Origin: JAPWJZ01 sp964575605 | GTDB taxonomy: Bacteria > Pseudomonadota > Alphaproteobacteria > Micavibrionales > UBA2020 | Direction of reading: 5' to 3' | Assembly: GCA_964575605.1 (NCBI GenBank) | Contig: CAZNRN010000008.1 | Coordinates: 62,001-126,000, forward strand | DNA length: 64,000 nt | Shown here: in pieces, positions 27,240-36,453 of the stretch | Layout: each line of letters begins with the position of its first letter | Numbering within the stretch: the first letter of the stretch is position 1 | Notes under the pieces: model-generated | Database searches by the model: none | Told to the model about the DNA's origin: nothing | The model's input: the letters and a program-made list of their open reading frames with translations, nothing else | Program-made: the position numbers and the translations under genes

Positions 27240-27938
27240 GTGGAAGAAAAGAAACCCCGCAGGAAACTGAAATACACGGTGCGCGGCATCCTTGCCGTGC
27301 TGCTTGTCTGCGTGGCCTATCTTTACCTCACCATTCCTGACGCGAAAAAACTGCCGCCGCTGAAGGACGGCGACATGGTTTTCCAGACGACAATGGACGT
27401 GCAGTCATGGGCGGTTATCTTCGCCTCGCACAGCCCCTATACGCATATGGGCTTTATCCGCCTGACAAAGCGCGGCGCGGTGGTGGTGGAGGCCGTGGGG
27501 CCGGTCAAGGAAACGCCGCTGCAGGACTGGATGGTGCGCGGCTCGGGCATGCGCGTCAGCATCATGCGCCTCAAAGACCTGACGGAAGCTGACGCCAAGG
27601 CCGCCCTTGCCGCCGCGCGCAAGCACTACGGCAAGCCCTATGACATTTACTTCCTGCCCGGCGACGATGCGTTTTATTGCAGCGAGTTGGTCTACGATTC
27701 ATTCAAGCGCACGGGCGTGACGGTCGGCGAAATGCAAAAAGTCGGCGAGCTTGGCCAGTCCTATGCGATGGACAAGATTATCGCCGCGCGCTGGCCCAGC
27801 TATCCGCCCTGCCGCAAGGATGGCATGACGCTGGATAAATGCCGCGCCATCATCATGGACCAGCCGCTGGTCACCCCCGCCAGCCTCGCCCGCGACAGCC
27901 GCGTGGAAATGGTCTGGTCGAACTATCCGTTTGAATAA
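27240..27938 (+). CDS. YiiX-like permuted papain-fold (NlpC/P60-related) membrane-anchored protein
   Basis: This 232-residue protein has an N-terminal anchor (YTVRGILAVLLVCVAYLYL) and a permuted NlpC/P60 core. The order is GDMVFQT, then the His in SPYTHMGFIRL, then the Cys in AFYCSELVYDSF. This His-before-Cys order is the mark of YiiX/YebB-type proteins, which are thought to act on amide or ester bonds in the envelope. Substrates are unknown. The start is GTG, only 3 bp after the prs-like stop, so it is probably co-transcribed. A link to NAD metabolism is not implied by the motifs. Confidence 0.75.
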   Translation: MEEKKPRRKLKYTVRGILAVLLVCVAYLYLTIPDAKKLPPLKDGDMVFQTTMDVQSWAVIFASHSPYTHMGFIRLTKRGAVVVEAVGPVKETPLQDWMVRGSGMRVSIMRLKDLTEADAKAALAAARKHYGKPYDIYFLPGDDAFYCSELVYDSFKRTGVTVGEMQKVGELGQSYAMDKIIAARWPSYPPCRKDGMTLDKCRAIIMDQPLVTPASLARDSRVEMVWSNYPFE

Positions 27939-27991
27939 CCTGTATATTTCCCCTCTGGCCAAGAGGTTCTGGAAATCGTAGGCTTCTGTCT

Positions 27992-29068
27992 ATGACAAAA
28001 CAGGCCCTCGCCGCCGCCATCGACGCTCTGAAAAACCAGGATGATGCATACTTCGCCAACAGCATCGCCAAGCCGGACCTGTTGTCCTCCGCAAAAAAAA
28101 CGCTCGCCAATTTTGACGACGACGTCGAACGCGTGAAACGCGAAGGCGCCGTCCTCTTCGCAACGCCGCCCGCATCCGGCGATGCGCTGGCCGCGCTCTT
28201 CGATATCTGGCGCAAGGACCCGCCCTCGACCGCCGCGGTGGTGACCGTCGCCGCGCAGGCGCTGGGCATCGATGAAGACGCGCCCGCATACAAGGCCGCA
28301 CTGATGGCCGCCATCGCAGCCGACGTCGACCCCGGCCATGCCTATCACAACACCAGCCATTTCCGCGAAGTCACCTGCAGCATGGCAAGGCTGCTGACGG
28401 TGAACAACGAACTGGCGGCATCTGGCGCCAAAGGCACGGAACTGCTGGACAGCGACAGCATGGCAAAATGCCTGCTGGCCGCCGCATCGCACGACCTGTT
28501 GCACAGCGGCGGCAACAATACCGTGGCAGGCGTCCACCAGCGTTACCGCCTGGAAGACAAGGCCATCGGCGCGGCCGAACCCTTTATGCAGCTGGCGGGC
28601 ATGAAGGCGCGCGACATCGAAGATGTGCGCGTCATGATCCGTGTTACCGATATTTCGAAAGACGCCGGCGGTTTCAGCCCGCACAACCTGCTGCGCGAAA
28701 TTTACGGCGAGACTTTCGAAGACAAAGAAATCGAAAAACGCCCCGCGCGCCCGAAGGAACTCGCGCGACTTGGCAAGGATGATAGGCTGCTGGTCATGGC
28801 CGCGCTGATGAGCGATGCGGACCTGACGCCTTCGGCCGCCACGGCCTATGACTTTTCGCGCCGCCAGACGACACTGATGAACCGCGAAAATCCGGATATC
28901 AAGGATAACGACGCCTCGCTGGCGGGTTTCCTGAAGTTTCTCATGGGCGGCACCTTTACCTCCGTCGCGGGCAAAACGGCGGGACAGACGGCGCTCGACG
29001 GCATTTATCAGGATGCGCACGCAAAAGTACCGCAGAAAGACCCGAAATCCGCGCCAAAAACACCTTAA
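27992..29068 (+). CDS. HD/PDE-fold phosphohydrolase-like protein
   Basis: The 358-residue protein shows a metal-binding arrangement like class I cyclic nucleotide phosphodiesterases. HAYHNTSHFREV (His116-Val127) is followed by AASHDLLHSGG (His167, Asp168) and later LMSDADLTPS (Asp275/Asp277). These residues would bind two metals. The substrate may be a cyclic nucleotide or another phosphoester; the sequence does not decide. There is no signal peptide or membrane segment, so it is probably cytoplasmic. It follows the YiiX-like gene after 53 bp on the same strand and precedes an MFS exporter. Confidence 0.7.
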   Translation: MTKQALAAAIDALKNQDDAYFANSIAKPDLLSSAKKTLANFDDDVERVKREGAVLFATPPASGDALAALFDIWRKDPPSTAAVVTVAAQALGIDEDAPAYKAALMAAIAADVDPGHAYHNTSHFREVTCSMARLLTVNNELAASGAKGTELLDSDSMAKCLLAAASHDLLHSGGNNTVAGVHQRYRLEDKAIGAAEPFMQLAGMKARDIEDVRVMIRVTDISKDAGGFSPHNLLREIYGETFEDKEIEKRPARPKELARLGKDDRLLVMAALMSDADLTPSAATAYDFSRRQTTLMNRENPDIKDNDASLAGFLKFLMGGTFTSVAGKTAGQTALDGIYQDAHAKVPQKDPKSAPKTP

Positions 29069-29127
29069 GCCTTGGCGCGACTCGCGACGGGCTGTTAGAA
29101 GGTCTCAGGCAATAATAAAGAACCTGC

Positions 29128-30402
29128 ATGACCGCCGCCCCCAAAAAAGCCAAAACCAAATTCGACCTGAACGTGCTGAAGATACGTAACTTCCGCATGC
29201 TGCTGGCGACGCGCATGTTCATCATAATGGCGCTGCAGTCCCAATCGGTGATCGTCGGCTGGCAGATATATTCGCTCACGGGCGACGCCTTTATGCTGGG
29301 CCTGACCGGTCTGGCCGAGGCCATCCCCGCCATTTCCTGCGCCTTTTTCGCGGGCCATGTTGTGGATGTTGGAAATCCGCGCAAAATATACATCACCGCT
29401 ATCGGCATCCTTGCGCTCAACACCATTACGCTCGCGGCCTTTGCGGGCGGCTATGCGCCCATCGACAAAAGCTGGCTGCTCTACCTGATTTATTTCGGCA
29501 TCTTCCTGTCGGGCCTTGCGCGCGCCTTCGTCATCCCTGCGTCCTTCACCATACTGTCGCTGGTGGTGAAGCGGGAGGAAATGCCGGCCGCCGCCGCATG
29601 GCTTGGCACCGGGTTCCAGACGTCGTCGATTATCGCGCCCGCCGCCGCCGGCCTTATCTATGGCGGTTACGGCGCGCATGGCGCATGGCTGCTGCCCGCA
29701 ACGCTGCTGACCTGCGCCTTTGGCGCCGTCAATGCGCTGAAGGTCGGAAGCCATCCGCGCGGCGAGAAAAAAGAAAGCGCGGTCAAATCCATCACCGCCG
29801 GCTGGAAATTCATCTGGGAGCACAAGGTGCTGCTGTCGATGATGGCGCTCGACATGTTCGCGGTGCTGTTTGGCGGCGCGGTCGCGATGCTGCCTGCGGT
29901 CGCGGAACAAATCCTGCATGCGGGGCCGCAGGCGCTGGGCGCGCTCCGCGCCGCGCCCGCCATGGGGGCGATATTCACCACGCTCTACCTTGCGCTGAAC
30001 CCGATGAAAAAAGTTTCGGCCGTCAAACTGCTCTGGGTCGTGACGGGCTTCGGTTTTTGCATGCTGGGCTTCGGCCTCTCCGAAACCTTGTGGATTTCCA
30101 TGGCCTGCCTTGCGCTCTCTGGCGTTTTCGACAGCGTCAGCATGACGATCCGCGCGACGCTGATGCAGCTGCTGACCCCCGACCACATGCGCGGGCGCGT
30201 GTCTTCCATCAGTTCGATGTTCATTATTTCATCGAATGAAATCGGGGCGTTTGAATCGGGCACGGCGGCGCGCCTGCTCGGCCTTGCGCCCTCGATCATC
30301 TTCGGCGGCATAGGCACCTTGGTCGTGACGGGCATCATCGCCTGCCTCTCGCCCCAGCTGCGGCGCACGGTGGTCGAGGTCGAAGCGCCGAAAAACACGT
30401 AA
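29128..30402 (+). CDS. MFS transporter (DHA3/EntS-like exporter)
   Basis: The 424-residue protein has about 11-12 hydrophobic helices. It starts with NFRMLLATRMFIIMALQSQSVIVGWQIYSLTGDAFMLG, the typical first helix region of the MDR/enterobactin-exporter group. The loop between helices 2 and 3 has AGHVVDVGNPRKI, a variant of the MFS motif A, and a similar RGRVSSISSMF is found in the second half. It is expected to export small molecules by proton antiport. It ends about 2.4 kb before the NRPS-like cluster, with glgX in between, so a role as its exporter is possible but only by proximity. Confidence 0.85.
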   Translation: MTAAPKKAKTKFDLNVLKIRNFRMLLATRMFIIMALQSQSVIVGWQIYSLTGDAFMLGLTGLAEAIPAISCAFFAGHVVDVGNPRKIYITAIGILALNTITLAAFAGGYAPIDKSWLLYLIYFGIFLSGLARAFVIPASFTILSLVVKREEMPAAAAWLGTGFQTSSIIAPAAAGLIYGGYGAHGAWLLPATLLTCAFGAVNALKVGSHPRGEKKESAVKSITAGWKFIWEHKVLLSMMALDMFAVLFGGAVAMLPAVAEQILHAGPQALGALRAAPAMGAIFTTLYLALNPMKKVSAVKLLWVVTGFGFCMLGFGLSETLWISMACLALSGVFDSVSMTIRATLMQLLTPDHMRGRVSSISSMFIISSNEIGAFESGTAARLLGLAPSIIFGGIGTLVVTGIIACLSPQLRRTVVEVEAPKNT

Positions 30403-30521
30403 AATCAGGCACGCGGTAATAATATTATAATTGTCGTCCACAGCCCCCGGACGCGGGGTTGCCATGCTATGCTTAATCCATTAAAAACACAGAACCTGAA
30501 AATAGCGAAGGCACAGAGCCG

Positions 30522-32600
30522 ATGGATAATCGCGTCACACCGACCGAGTCCGGCACTGCTGCCGTCATGGGCGCATCCTATGACGGCAAAGGGGTAAACT
30601 TTGCCATCTATTCAAAACATGCCGAAAAAATCGAGCTCTGCCTTTTCGACGATAAAGGCGAAAAAGAAATCGAGCGCATCACGCTCCCCGCCCGCACCGG
30701 CGACGTCTGGCACGGCTATGTGCCGGGGCTGAAACCGGGGCAGGTCTACGGCTACCGCGTGCACGGCCCCTATGACCCCGAAAACGGCCACCGTTTCAAT
30801 CCGCAGAAACTGCTGCTCGACCCCTATGCCGCGGAAGTCGTCGGGCAGATCAACTGGACCGAAGAGCAGACCAACCCGCACAAGGACAGCGCGCCCGCCA
30901 CCGTCAAGGCACGCGTGGCGGAGCCCCTGCCCGCCTCGACCGTCGCAGCACCCAATATCGCACGCAACGATATGCGCATCGCCGAGATGCATGTGCGCGG
31001 AGCGACCATGCTGGACGAAAAAGTGCCGGAGGAAGTACGCGGCACCTATGCCGGCCTCGCCTCAGACGCCTTTATCGACTACGTCAAGAACGAGCTGAAG
31101 GCGAATACCATCGAACTGATGCCGGCGCATGCCAAGCTCAACGACCTCTTCCTCGTGCAGAAGGGCCTGAAGAATTACTGGGGCTATAACACCGTCGGCT
31201 ATTTCGCCCCAGAGCCTGAATATGCGGCGGACAAGGACAACGCCCGCGCCGAATTCAAGGCCATGGTCGACAAGCTGCATGCAAACGGCATAGAAATCAT
31301 TCTGGATGTCGTCTTCAACCACGCGGGCGAAGGGGACGAGCGGGGGCCGACGCTGCTGTTCCGCGGCATCGACAACGCCAGCTATTACCGGCTCGACCCC
31401 CGCGACAAGCGCAAATACGTCAATGACACCGGTTGCGGCAATACGCTTGATGCCGACAACCCCGCTGTGCGCAAGATGATTTTGGATAGCCTGCGCCATT
31501 GGGTGATCGAATACGGCATCGACGGCTTCCGCTTCGACCTCGCTCCCGTGCTGGGGCGCAACGCCAGCGGCTATTCGAAAGACGCGCCTTTCTTCAAGGA
31601 AATCGAGGCCGACCCCGTATTGTCGAAAATCAAATTAATCGCCGAGCCCTGGGACCCCGGCCCCGGCGGCTACCAGCTGGGCAACTTCCCCAAGGGCTGG
31701 GCGGAATGGAACGACCGTTTCCGCGACGACGTGCGCAAGTTCTGGCGCGGCGATTACGACACCATCGGCTGGCTGGCGACGCGCCTTGCGGGTTCCGCCC
31801 CCGAATTCGACCGCGGCGGCCGCGTGCCCCAGGACAGCGTGAATTTCATCACCTGCCACGACGGCTTTACGCTGCACGATGTCGTCAGCTATTCGCACAA
31901 GCACAACCTGGCGAACGGCGAGGACAACCGCGACGGCACCGGCGAAAACTACAGCGCAAATTACGGGGCTGAAGGCCTGACCACCGACCACGCCGTGATC
32001 GCGCTGCGCGAACAGCAAAAACGCAACATGCTGGCGACGCTGTTCATGGCGCAGGGCACGCCCATGCAGCTGCTGGGCGACGAGCGCGGCAACAGCCAGG
32101 GCGGTAACAACAACGCCTATTGCCAGGACAACAACACCGGCTGGGTCGAATGGGACGAAACGACGGCGGAGGGCAAAAAAACCGCCGCTTTCGTTAAAAA
32201 ACTCGCCGAATTCCGCGACGAACATTCATACCTCTGCGCCGACCATTTCCTGCACGGCCGCGAAAAATGCGCCGACGGCATCCCCGACCTGCAATGGATC
32301 GCCACCAACGGCCAGCCCCGCACCGACGCCGACTGGCAAAAGCGCGACGATAAATGTTTGGGCATGCTCCTTAACGAAGGCGCCATCACCGGCAAGCCCA
32401 AAGGCCGGCGACTGATGGCGGTGTTCAACAGCGCCGCCTCCTCGACCGAATTCAAGCTTCCCGAACTGAAGGGCGGCAGCGGCTGGGTCAAGGCGCTCGA
32501 CACCACACAGCCGGGTGATGATGGCAAGACAGCTATCGCCGACGGGGCAAAAGTCACTATCCCCGCCCGCTCGGTCGTCGTGTTCGTGCAGGAACCCTGA
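30522..32600 (+). CDS. glgX: Glycogen debranching enzyme GlgX (GH13)
   Basis: GlgX cleaves alpha-1,6 branches of limit dextrins during glycogen breakdown. The 692-residue protein has an N-terminal CBM48-type beta domain (GVNFAIYSKHAEKIELCLFD, then HGYVPGLKPGQVYGYRVHGPY). The GH13 barrel follows with DVVFNHAGEG, the nucleophile Asp in GIDGFRFDLA, the acid Glu in LIAEPWDPG and the third Asp in TCHDGFTLHD. The C-terminal domain is short. No other glycogen genes are adjacent. It stands between the MFS gene and the NRPS-like operon. Confidence 0.94.
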   Translation: MDNRVTPTESGTAAVMGASYDGKGVNFAIYSKHAEKIELCLFDDKGEKEIERITLPARTGDVWHGYVPGLKPGQVYGYRVHGPYDPENGHRFNPQKLLLDPYAAEVVGQINWTEEQTNPHKDSAPATVKARVAEPLPASTVAAPNIARNDMRIAEMHVRGATMLDEKVPEEVRGTYAGLASDAFIDYVKNELKANTIELMPAHAKLNDLFLVQKGLKNYWGYNTVGYFAPEPEYAADKDNARAEFKAMVDKLHANGIEIILDVVFNHAGEGDERGPTLLFRGIDNASYYRLDPRDKRKYVNDTGCGNTLDADNPAVRKMILDSLRHWVIEYGIDGFRFDLAPVLGRNASGYSKDAPFFKEIEADPVLSKIKLIAEPWDPGPGGYQLGNFPKGWAEWNDRFRDDVRKFWRGDYDTIGWLATRLAGSAPEFDRGGRVPQDSVNFITCHDGFTLHDVVSYSHKHNLANGEDNRDGTGENYSANYGAEGLTTDHAVIALREQQKRNMLATLFMAQGTPMQLLGDERGNSQGGNNNAYCQDNNTGWVEWDETTAEGKKTAAFVKKLAEFRDEHSYLCADHFLHGREKCADGIPDLQWIATNGQPRTDADWQKRDDKCLGMLLNEGAITGKPKGRRLMAVFNSAASSTEFKLPELKGGSGWVKALDTTQPGDDGKTAIADGAKVTIPARSVVVFVQEP

Positions 32601-32738
32601 CCCCTCTACCCGCGCCCCGTCTTTTCCCGAGTCGTCCCTACGATTCCAAAGTTTCCGCCTACTGTCAGACTTTATGAAAATCGCTCGTTTTGATTTTCTT
32701 TTTAAATTCAGTGCTTTAACAACTCCGTTAAATCATCA

Positions 32739-32811
32739 TTGACTTATACTCTGTAAGATTATAAATAATACTCTCTAAGAGCATATATTATACTCTTACC
32801 GATGATATTCA
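32739..32811 (+). promoter_or_regulatory. Promoter of the NRPS-like operon with three 22-bp-spaced direct repeats
   Basis: TTGACT at 32739-32744 and an AT-rich -10 (TATAAA at 32760, or TAAATA at 32762) form a promoter within an AT-rich 232-bp gap. The heptamer ATACTCT occurs at 32746, 32768 and 32790, exactly 22 bp apart. The first copy lies inside the spacer and the other two downstream of the -10. The first two copies continue with a similar nTAAGA sequence. The second contains CTCT-CTA-AGAG dyad symmetry. The position suggests a repressor site covering the start of transcription. The rest of the gap (32601-32738) shows nothing recognisable. Confidence 0.6.
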
Positions 32812-32832
32812 TAATCAAGAAGAAGAAATCAC

Positions 32833-33753
32833 ATGCGCGCCATCGTCAAAAACAAAAATTCATTGGGTGTACAAAACATCCCCGCCCCGCTACTCACCGC
32901 TGACACCGACGTGATTATCGAGGTGAAACTGGCGGGGCTTTGCCGCACCGACGTCTTCGTGGCGGAGGGGCGCATCCCCTGCAAGGAAACCCTTGTCCTC
33001 GGCCACGAATTTTCGGGCGTCGTGGTGCAGGCAGGCAGCGATGCCGATTTTTCCCAAGGCGACCGCGTGACGGCCATGCCCGTGCTGCCCTGTTTCGCCT
33101 GCGAGCGCTGCGACGCGGGCCGCGCCGACCAGTGCCAGAGAACCACCATGCTGGGCATCGACGTTGACGGCGCCTTTGCCGAGCGCGTGGCCGTGCCCGC
33201 GACCGCCGTCTACAAAATTCCCGATACCATGTCCTACCGCCTTGCCGCCTATGCCGAGCCTGTGGCGGCCGCGCTGTCGGTGATGAAATCGGGCATCGAA
33301 AAATCGCAGCGCGGCGTGATTTACGGCAACAACCGCTTCAGCCACCTGATATTGCGCATCATGCGCGCCTATGATTTCAAAAACGTCACCATTCACGACC
33401 CGAAAACGGCGGTGCTGCAGGAATCGCGCTATGATTTTGCCGTTGAAACGCTGGCCGCCAATCAAACCATGAGCGAATTGATGACCGCCGTGAAACCCGG
33501 CGGCCGCATCGTGCTGAAAAGCCGCAAGCATGAACCCGTTGGAATTTGTTTTGCCGAGGCGGTGCGCAAGGAAATCACCTTCACCGCCGTCAACTATGGC
33601 GAATTCGGCGAGGCGATCCGCTTGATGGCCGAGGGGTTGATTGCAGTGGATGATTTATTGGGCGAGGAATACGGCCTTGGCGATTACGCCACAGTGTTCG
33701 AGCGTTCAAAAACGCTGGAAACCCGCAAGGTTTTCTTCAACCCGGAGAAATAA
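32833..33753 (+). CDS. Zinc-dependent alcohol dehydrogenase-like (MDR) protein, short form
   Basis: The 306-residue protein belongs to the medium-chain dehydrogenase family. The catalytic zinc site is visible as GLCRTD and GHEFSGVVV, and the structural zinc site as CFACERCDAGRADQC with four Cys. The Rossmann part is reduced. Where GxGxxG is expected it reads GVIYGNNRFSHLILR, and the whole domain is shorter than usual (about 345 aa is common). It could reduce an aldehyde or oxidise an alcohol made by the neighbouring carboxylate-reductase protein, if it still binds NAD(P). It is the first gene of the six-gene operon. Confidence 0.85.
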   Translation: MRAIVKNKNSLGVQNIPAPLLTADTDVIIEVKLAGLCRTDVFVAEGRIPCKETLVLGHEFSGVVVQAGSDADFSQGDRVTAMPVLPCFACERCDAGRADQCQRTTMLGIDVDGAFAERVAVPATAVYKIPDTMSYRLAAYAEPVAAALSVMKSGIEKSQRGVIYGNNRFSHLILRIMRAYDFKNVTIHDPKTAVLQESRYDFAVETLAANQTMSELMTAVKPGGRIVLKSRKHEPVGICFAEAVRKEITFTAVNYGEFGEAIRLMAEGLIAVDDLLGEEYGLGDYATVFERSKTLETRKVFFNPEK

Positions 33754-33754
33754 C

Positions 33755-35668
33755 ATGTGCGGCATCACCGGCATCGTCTCGGCATCTCGCCCCGCAGGCA
33801 TGGAACAGCTGAAACGCGGCACCGACGCGCTGGTCCACCGCGGCCCGGACGGCGAGGGTTTTTATATCGCCGCCAATAAAACGGCTGCCCTCGGCCACCG
33901 CCGCCTGTCGATCGTCGACCTGTCGACCGGCAGCCAGCCGATTTCCAGCGAAGACGGCCGCAAGCACATCGTCGTTAACGGCGAATTCTACGGTCACGCC
34001 GACATCCGCCGCGGCCTTGAAGCACTCGGGCATGTTTTCAAGACAAAGTCCGACAGCGAGATTGCGCTGCACCTGTACGAGGAATACGGCACAGCCTGCC
34101 TCGAACACCTGCGCGGCGAATTCGCCTTTATCCTCTGGGACGAAGACAAGCAGATGCTGTTCGCCGCGCGCGACCGTTTTGGCATCAAGCCGCTGTGCTA
34201 TACCCAATATAACGGCCAGTTACTGCTGGCATCCGAGGCGAAAGCCCTGTTTGCCATGGGCGCGCCCGCGGCCTGGGACGATTACAGCTTTTTCCACGCC
34301 GCCCAGCTGCAATACACGCCGCAGGACCGCACGCTGTTTAAAAACATTTTCCAGCTGAAGCCCGGCCATGCGCTGGTGGCCAAGGGCGGCCGCACCGAAA
34401 CCTTTAAATACTGGGACCTTGATTTCCTGCCCGAAGCGCAAACCGATAAAGGCAGCGAAAAAGACCTCATCGACGCCTTCGCAGCGGAACTGGAACAATC
34501 CATCCGCCTGCGGCTGATGGCCGATGTGCCGGTCTGTTTCCACCTGTCGGGCGGGCTGGACAGCGCAAGCGTGCTCGGCCTGGCCGCCAGCATCACGGGC
34601 AAGCAGCTGGATGCCTTCACCGTCAGCTTCGGGCATGAAGGCTACGACGAACTGCCCATCGCCGAAGAAATGGCCAAGACCCGCGGCGCGCGCCTGCACG
34701 CGGTCCACGTAACGCAAGAGGATTTAGTGCGCGAGCTGCCCGACGCTGTTTATTACGGCGAAGGCCTCGCCATCAACGGCCACCTGGCCGGCAAATACAT
34801 GCTGAACCGCGCCATCCGCCGCGCCGGGTTCAAGGTTGCCTTGACGGGCGAAGGCTCTGACGAAATCCTCGCCGGCTATCCGCACCTGCGGCAGGACCTG
34901 CTGCGCGCGGAGGCGTCGAACGACGTCGCCGCCAAAGCCATGGCGAAAATCTACGCCACCAACGGCGCATCGGCCGGGGTACAAATCGCCCTTGGCGCCC
35001 AACTACCGACGCAGGCCGTGAAAGCGGCGCTGGGGTATACCCCCGCCTTCCTCGAGGCCAAGGCCTCGCTGGGTAGCCGCATGTCCGGCGTGCTCTCGGA
35101 CGGTTTCGCCGCGCAATTCACGCGCACCGACAGCTATGCCGAACTGATGGCGGCAACGCCTGTGGCCGAACAGCTGAAAGGCCGCCACCCCGTGAACCAG
35201 TCGTCGTGGATATGGGCGAAGACGGCGCTGGCCAATTACATCCTGCGCACGCTGGGCGACGGGATGGAGATGGCGCAGTCGGTCGAAGGCCGCCTGCCCT
35301 TCCTCGACCACAAGCTGTTCGAAACCGCGCGCCGCCTGCCGCTGGGCCTGAAAATAAAAGGCATGGTGGAAAAATACGTGCTGCGCGAAGCTGCAAAACC
35401 CCACATCACCGATACCATCTACCGCCGCCAGAAACACCCCTTCATGGCGCCGCCCGTGACGTCGCATGCCAATGCCGCACTGATGGAACTGGTGGGCGAT
35501 ACGCTGCAATCGGCGAGCTTCGCCGCACTGCCTTTCTTCGACCGCAAGAAAGCGCTGGCAGCCCTGCACGGACTGCCCGCCATGGCAGCGCCGGAGCGCG
35601 CCGCGATGGAGCCCGTTCTGATGACGATGCTGACCGCTAACATGCTGCAACAGGAATTCGGATTATGA
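33755..35668 (+). CDS. asnB: Asparagine synthetase-like glutamine amidotransferase
   Basis: The 637-residue protein has an N-terminal class II glutaminase starting MCGITGIV, so Cys2 is the nucleophile. LVHRGPDGEG, GHRRLSIVDLSTG and NGEFYGHADIR follow. The synthetase domain has the PP-loop HLSGGLDSASVLG, ALTGEGSDEILAGYP and EGRLPFLDHKLFE. It can transfer ammonia to an adenylated carboxylate. In housekeeping form this makes asparagine; in natural-product clusters AsnB homologues amidate or cyclise pathway intermediates. It starts 1 bp after the dehydrogenase stop and overlaps the methyltransferase by 4 bp, so it belongs to this operon. Confidence 0.88.
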   Translation: MCGITGIVSASRPAGMEQLKRGTDALVHRGPDGEGFYIAANKTAALGHRRLSIVDLSTGSQPISSEDGRKHIVVNGEFYGHADIRRGLEALGHVFKTKSDSEIALHLYEEYGTACLEHLRGEFAFILWDEDKQMLFAARDRFGIKPLCYTQYNGQLLLASEAKALFAMGAPAAWDDYSFFHAAQLQYTPQDRTLFKNIFQLKPGHALVAKGGRTETFKYWDLDFLPEAQTDKGSEKDLIDAFAAELEQSIRLRLMADVPVCFHLSGGLDSASVLGLAASITGKQLDAFTVSFGHEGYDELPIAEEMAKTRGARLHAVHVTQEDLVRELPDAVYYGEGLAINGHLAGKYMLNRAIRRAGFKVALTGEGSDEILAGYPHLRQDLLRAEASNDVAAKAMAKIYATNGASAGVQIALGAQLPTQAVKAALGYTPAFLEAKASLGSRMSGVLSDGFAAQFTRTDSYAELMAATPVAEQLKGRHPVNQSSWIWAKTALANYILRTLGDGMEMAQSVEGRLPFLDHKLFETARRLPLGLKIKGMVEKYVLREAAKPHITDTIYRRQKHPFMAPPVTSHANAALMELVGDTLQSASFAALPFFDRKKALAALHGLPAMAAPERAAMEPVLMTMLTANMLQQEFGL

Positions 35669-36453
35669 CCCCCGACGCACAGGAAAGAACCAAAGCCAGC
35701 TGGTGCGAAGATTTCTTCGACGACCTTTTCGCCGAACACTGCCTTGCAACCCGCACGCCAGACGAGCTGCAGGCCATCACCACCTTCCTGCAGCGTGAGC
35801 TGAAACTTGGAACCGGCGACGCCGTTTTCGACCAGTGCTGCGGCATTGGCACGCTCAGCCTTGCGCTGGCGAAGCGGGGGTTGCGCACCTTTGGCGTCGA
35901 CCTTATCCCTTCCTACATCGACACGGCAAAAAACGCGGCGGTAAAGATGCAGGCCGCCTGCACTTTCGCTGCGGCCGACGCGGCTTTCTATTGCCCACCC
36001 GTGCCCTGCGACGCCGCTATCAACTGGTGGACCAGTTTCGGTTATTTCGAGGACGACGCCGAAAACCTGAAAATGCTGAAAGCCGCGCGCCGCAGCCTGA
36101 AGCCCGGCGCGTCCTTTGCGCTTGATTACATGAACACGCCCGAACGCCTTGCGCTGATGGGCGGCAGGCCCGTGACGTCATGGCGCGCGGAAAAACCCGG
36201 CTGCGTCGTCTCCTGCGACACCCGCATCGACGGCCGCATGCTGGTCAAGGACTGGAAATACGAAGGCGCGGATAGCAGGAAGGTTGAAAAACGCGGCGGC
36301 GGCGTCAAGCTGTACACGCAGCAGGAACTCGAAAGCCTGCTGGAGCAGGCCGGTTTCACCGCCGTCCGCTTCTATGGCAGTGTCAAGGGCGAGGCACTGG
36401 CCGTCAACAGCCCGCGCTGCATCGCCATCGCGCAAAACGGCAGTGCGCCATGA
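35665..36453 (+). CDS. SAM-dependent class I methyltransferase
   Basis: The 262-residue protein has the Rossmann-like SAM fold. Motif I is VFDQCCGIGTLSLALAKRG, with the acidic motif II end TFGVDLIPSYI. A post-I segment AAADAAFYCPP and motif IV-like AINWWTSFGYFEDD follow. The motif I spelling DxCCGxGT is seen in some small-molecule methyltransferases. The C-terminal strand region is normal (QAGFTAVRFYGSV). No membrane or RNA-binding domain is visible. It overlaps both neighbours by 4 bp (ATGA type). A tailoring role on the cluster product is likely, but the target atom cannot be read from sequence. Confidence 0.85.
   Translation: MTPDAQERTKASWCEDFFDDLFAEHCLATRTPDELQAITTFLQRELKLGTGDAVFDQCCGIGTLSLALAKRGLRTFGVDLIPSYIDTAKNAAVKMQAACTFAAADAAFYCPPVPCDAAINWWTSFGYFEDDAENLKMLKAARRSLKPGASFALDYMNTPERLALMGGRPVTSWRAEKPGCVVSCDTRIDGRMLVKDWKYEGADSRKVEKRGGGVKLYTQQELESLLEQAGFTAVRFYGSVKGEALAVNSPRCIAIAQNGSAP

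Noticed and set aside
29128..32600. MFS exporter and glgX as members of the NRPS-like operon
   Set aside because: They are separated from it by a promoter region of 232 bp and from each other by about 120 bp, and glgX has a clear independent function in glycogen breakdown.
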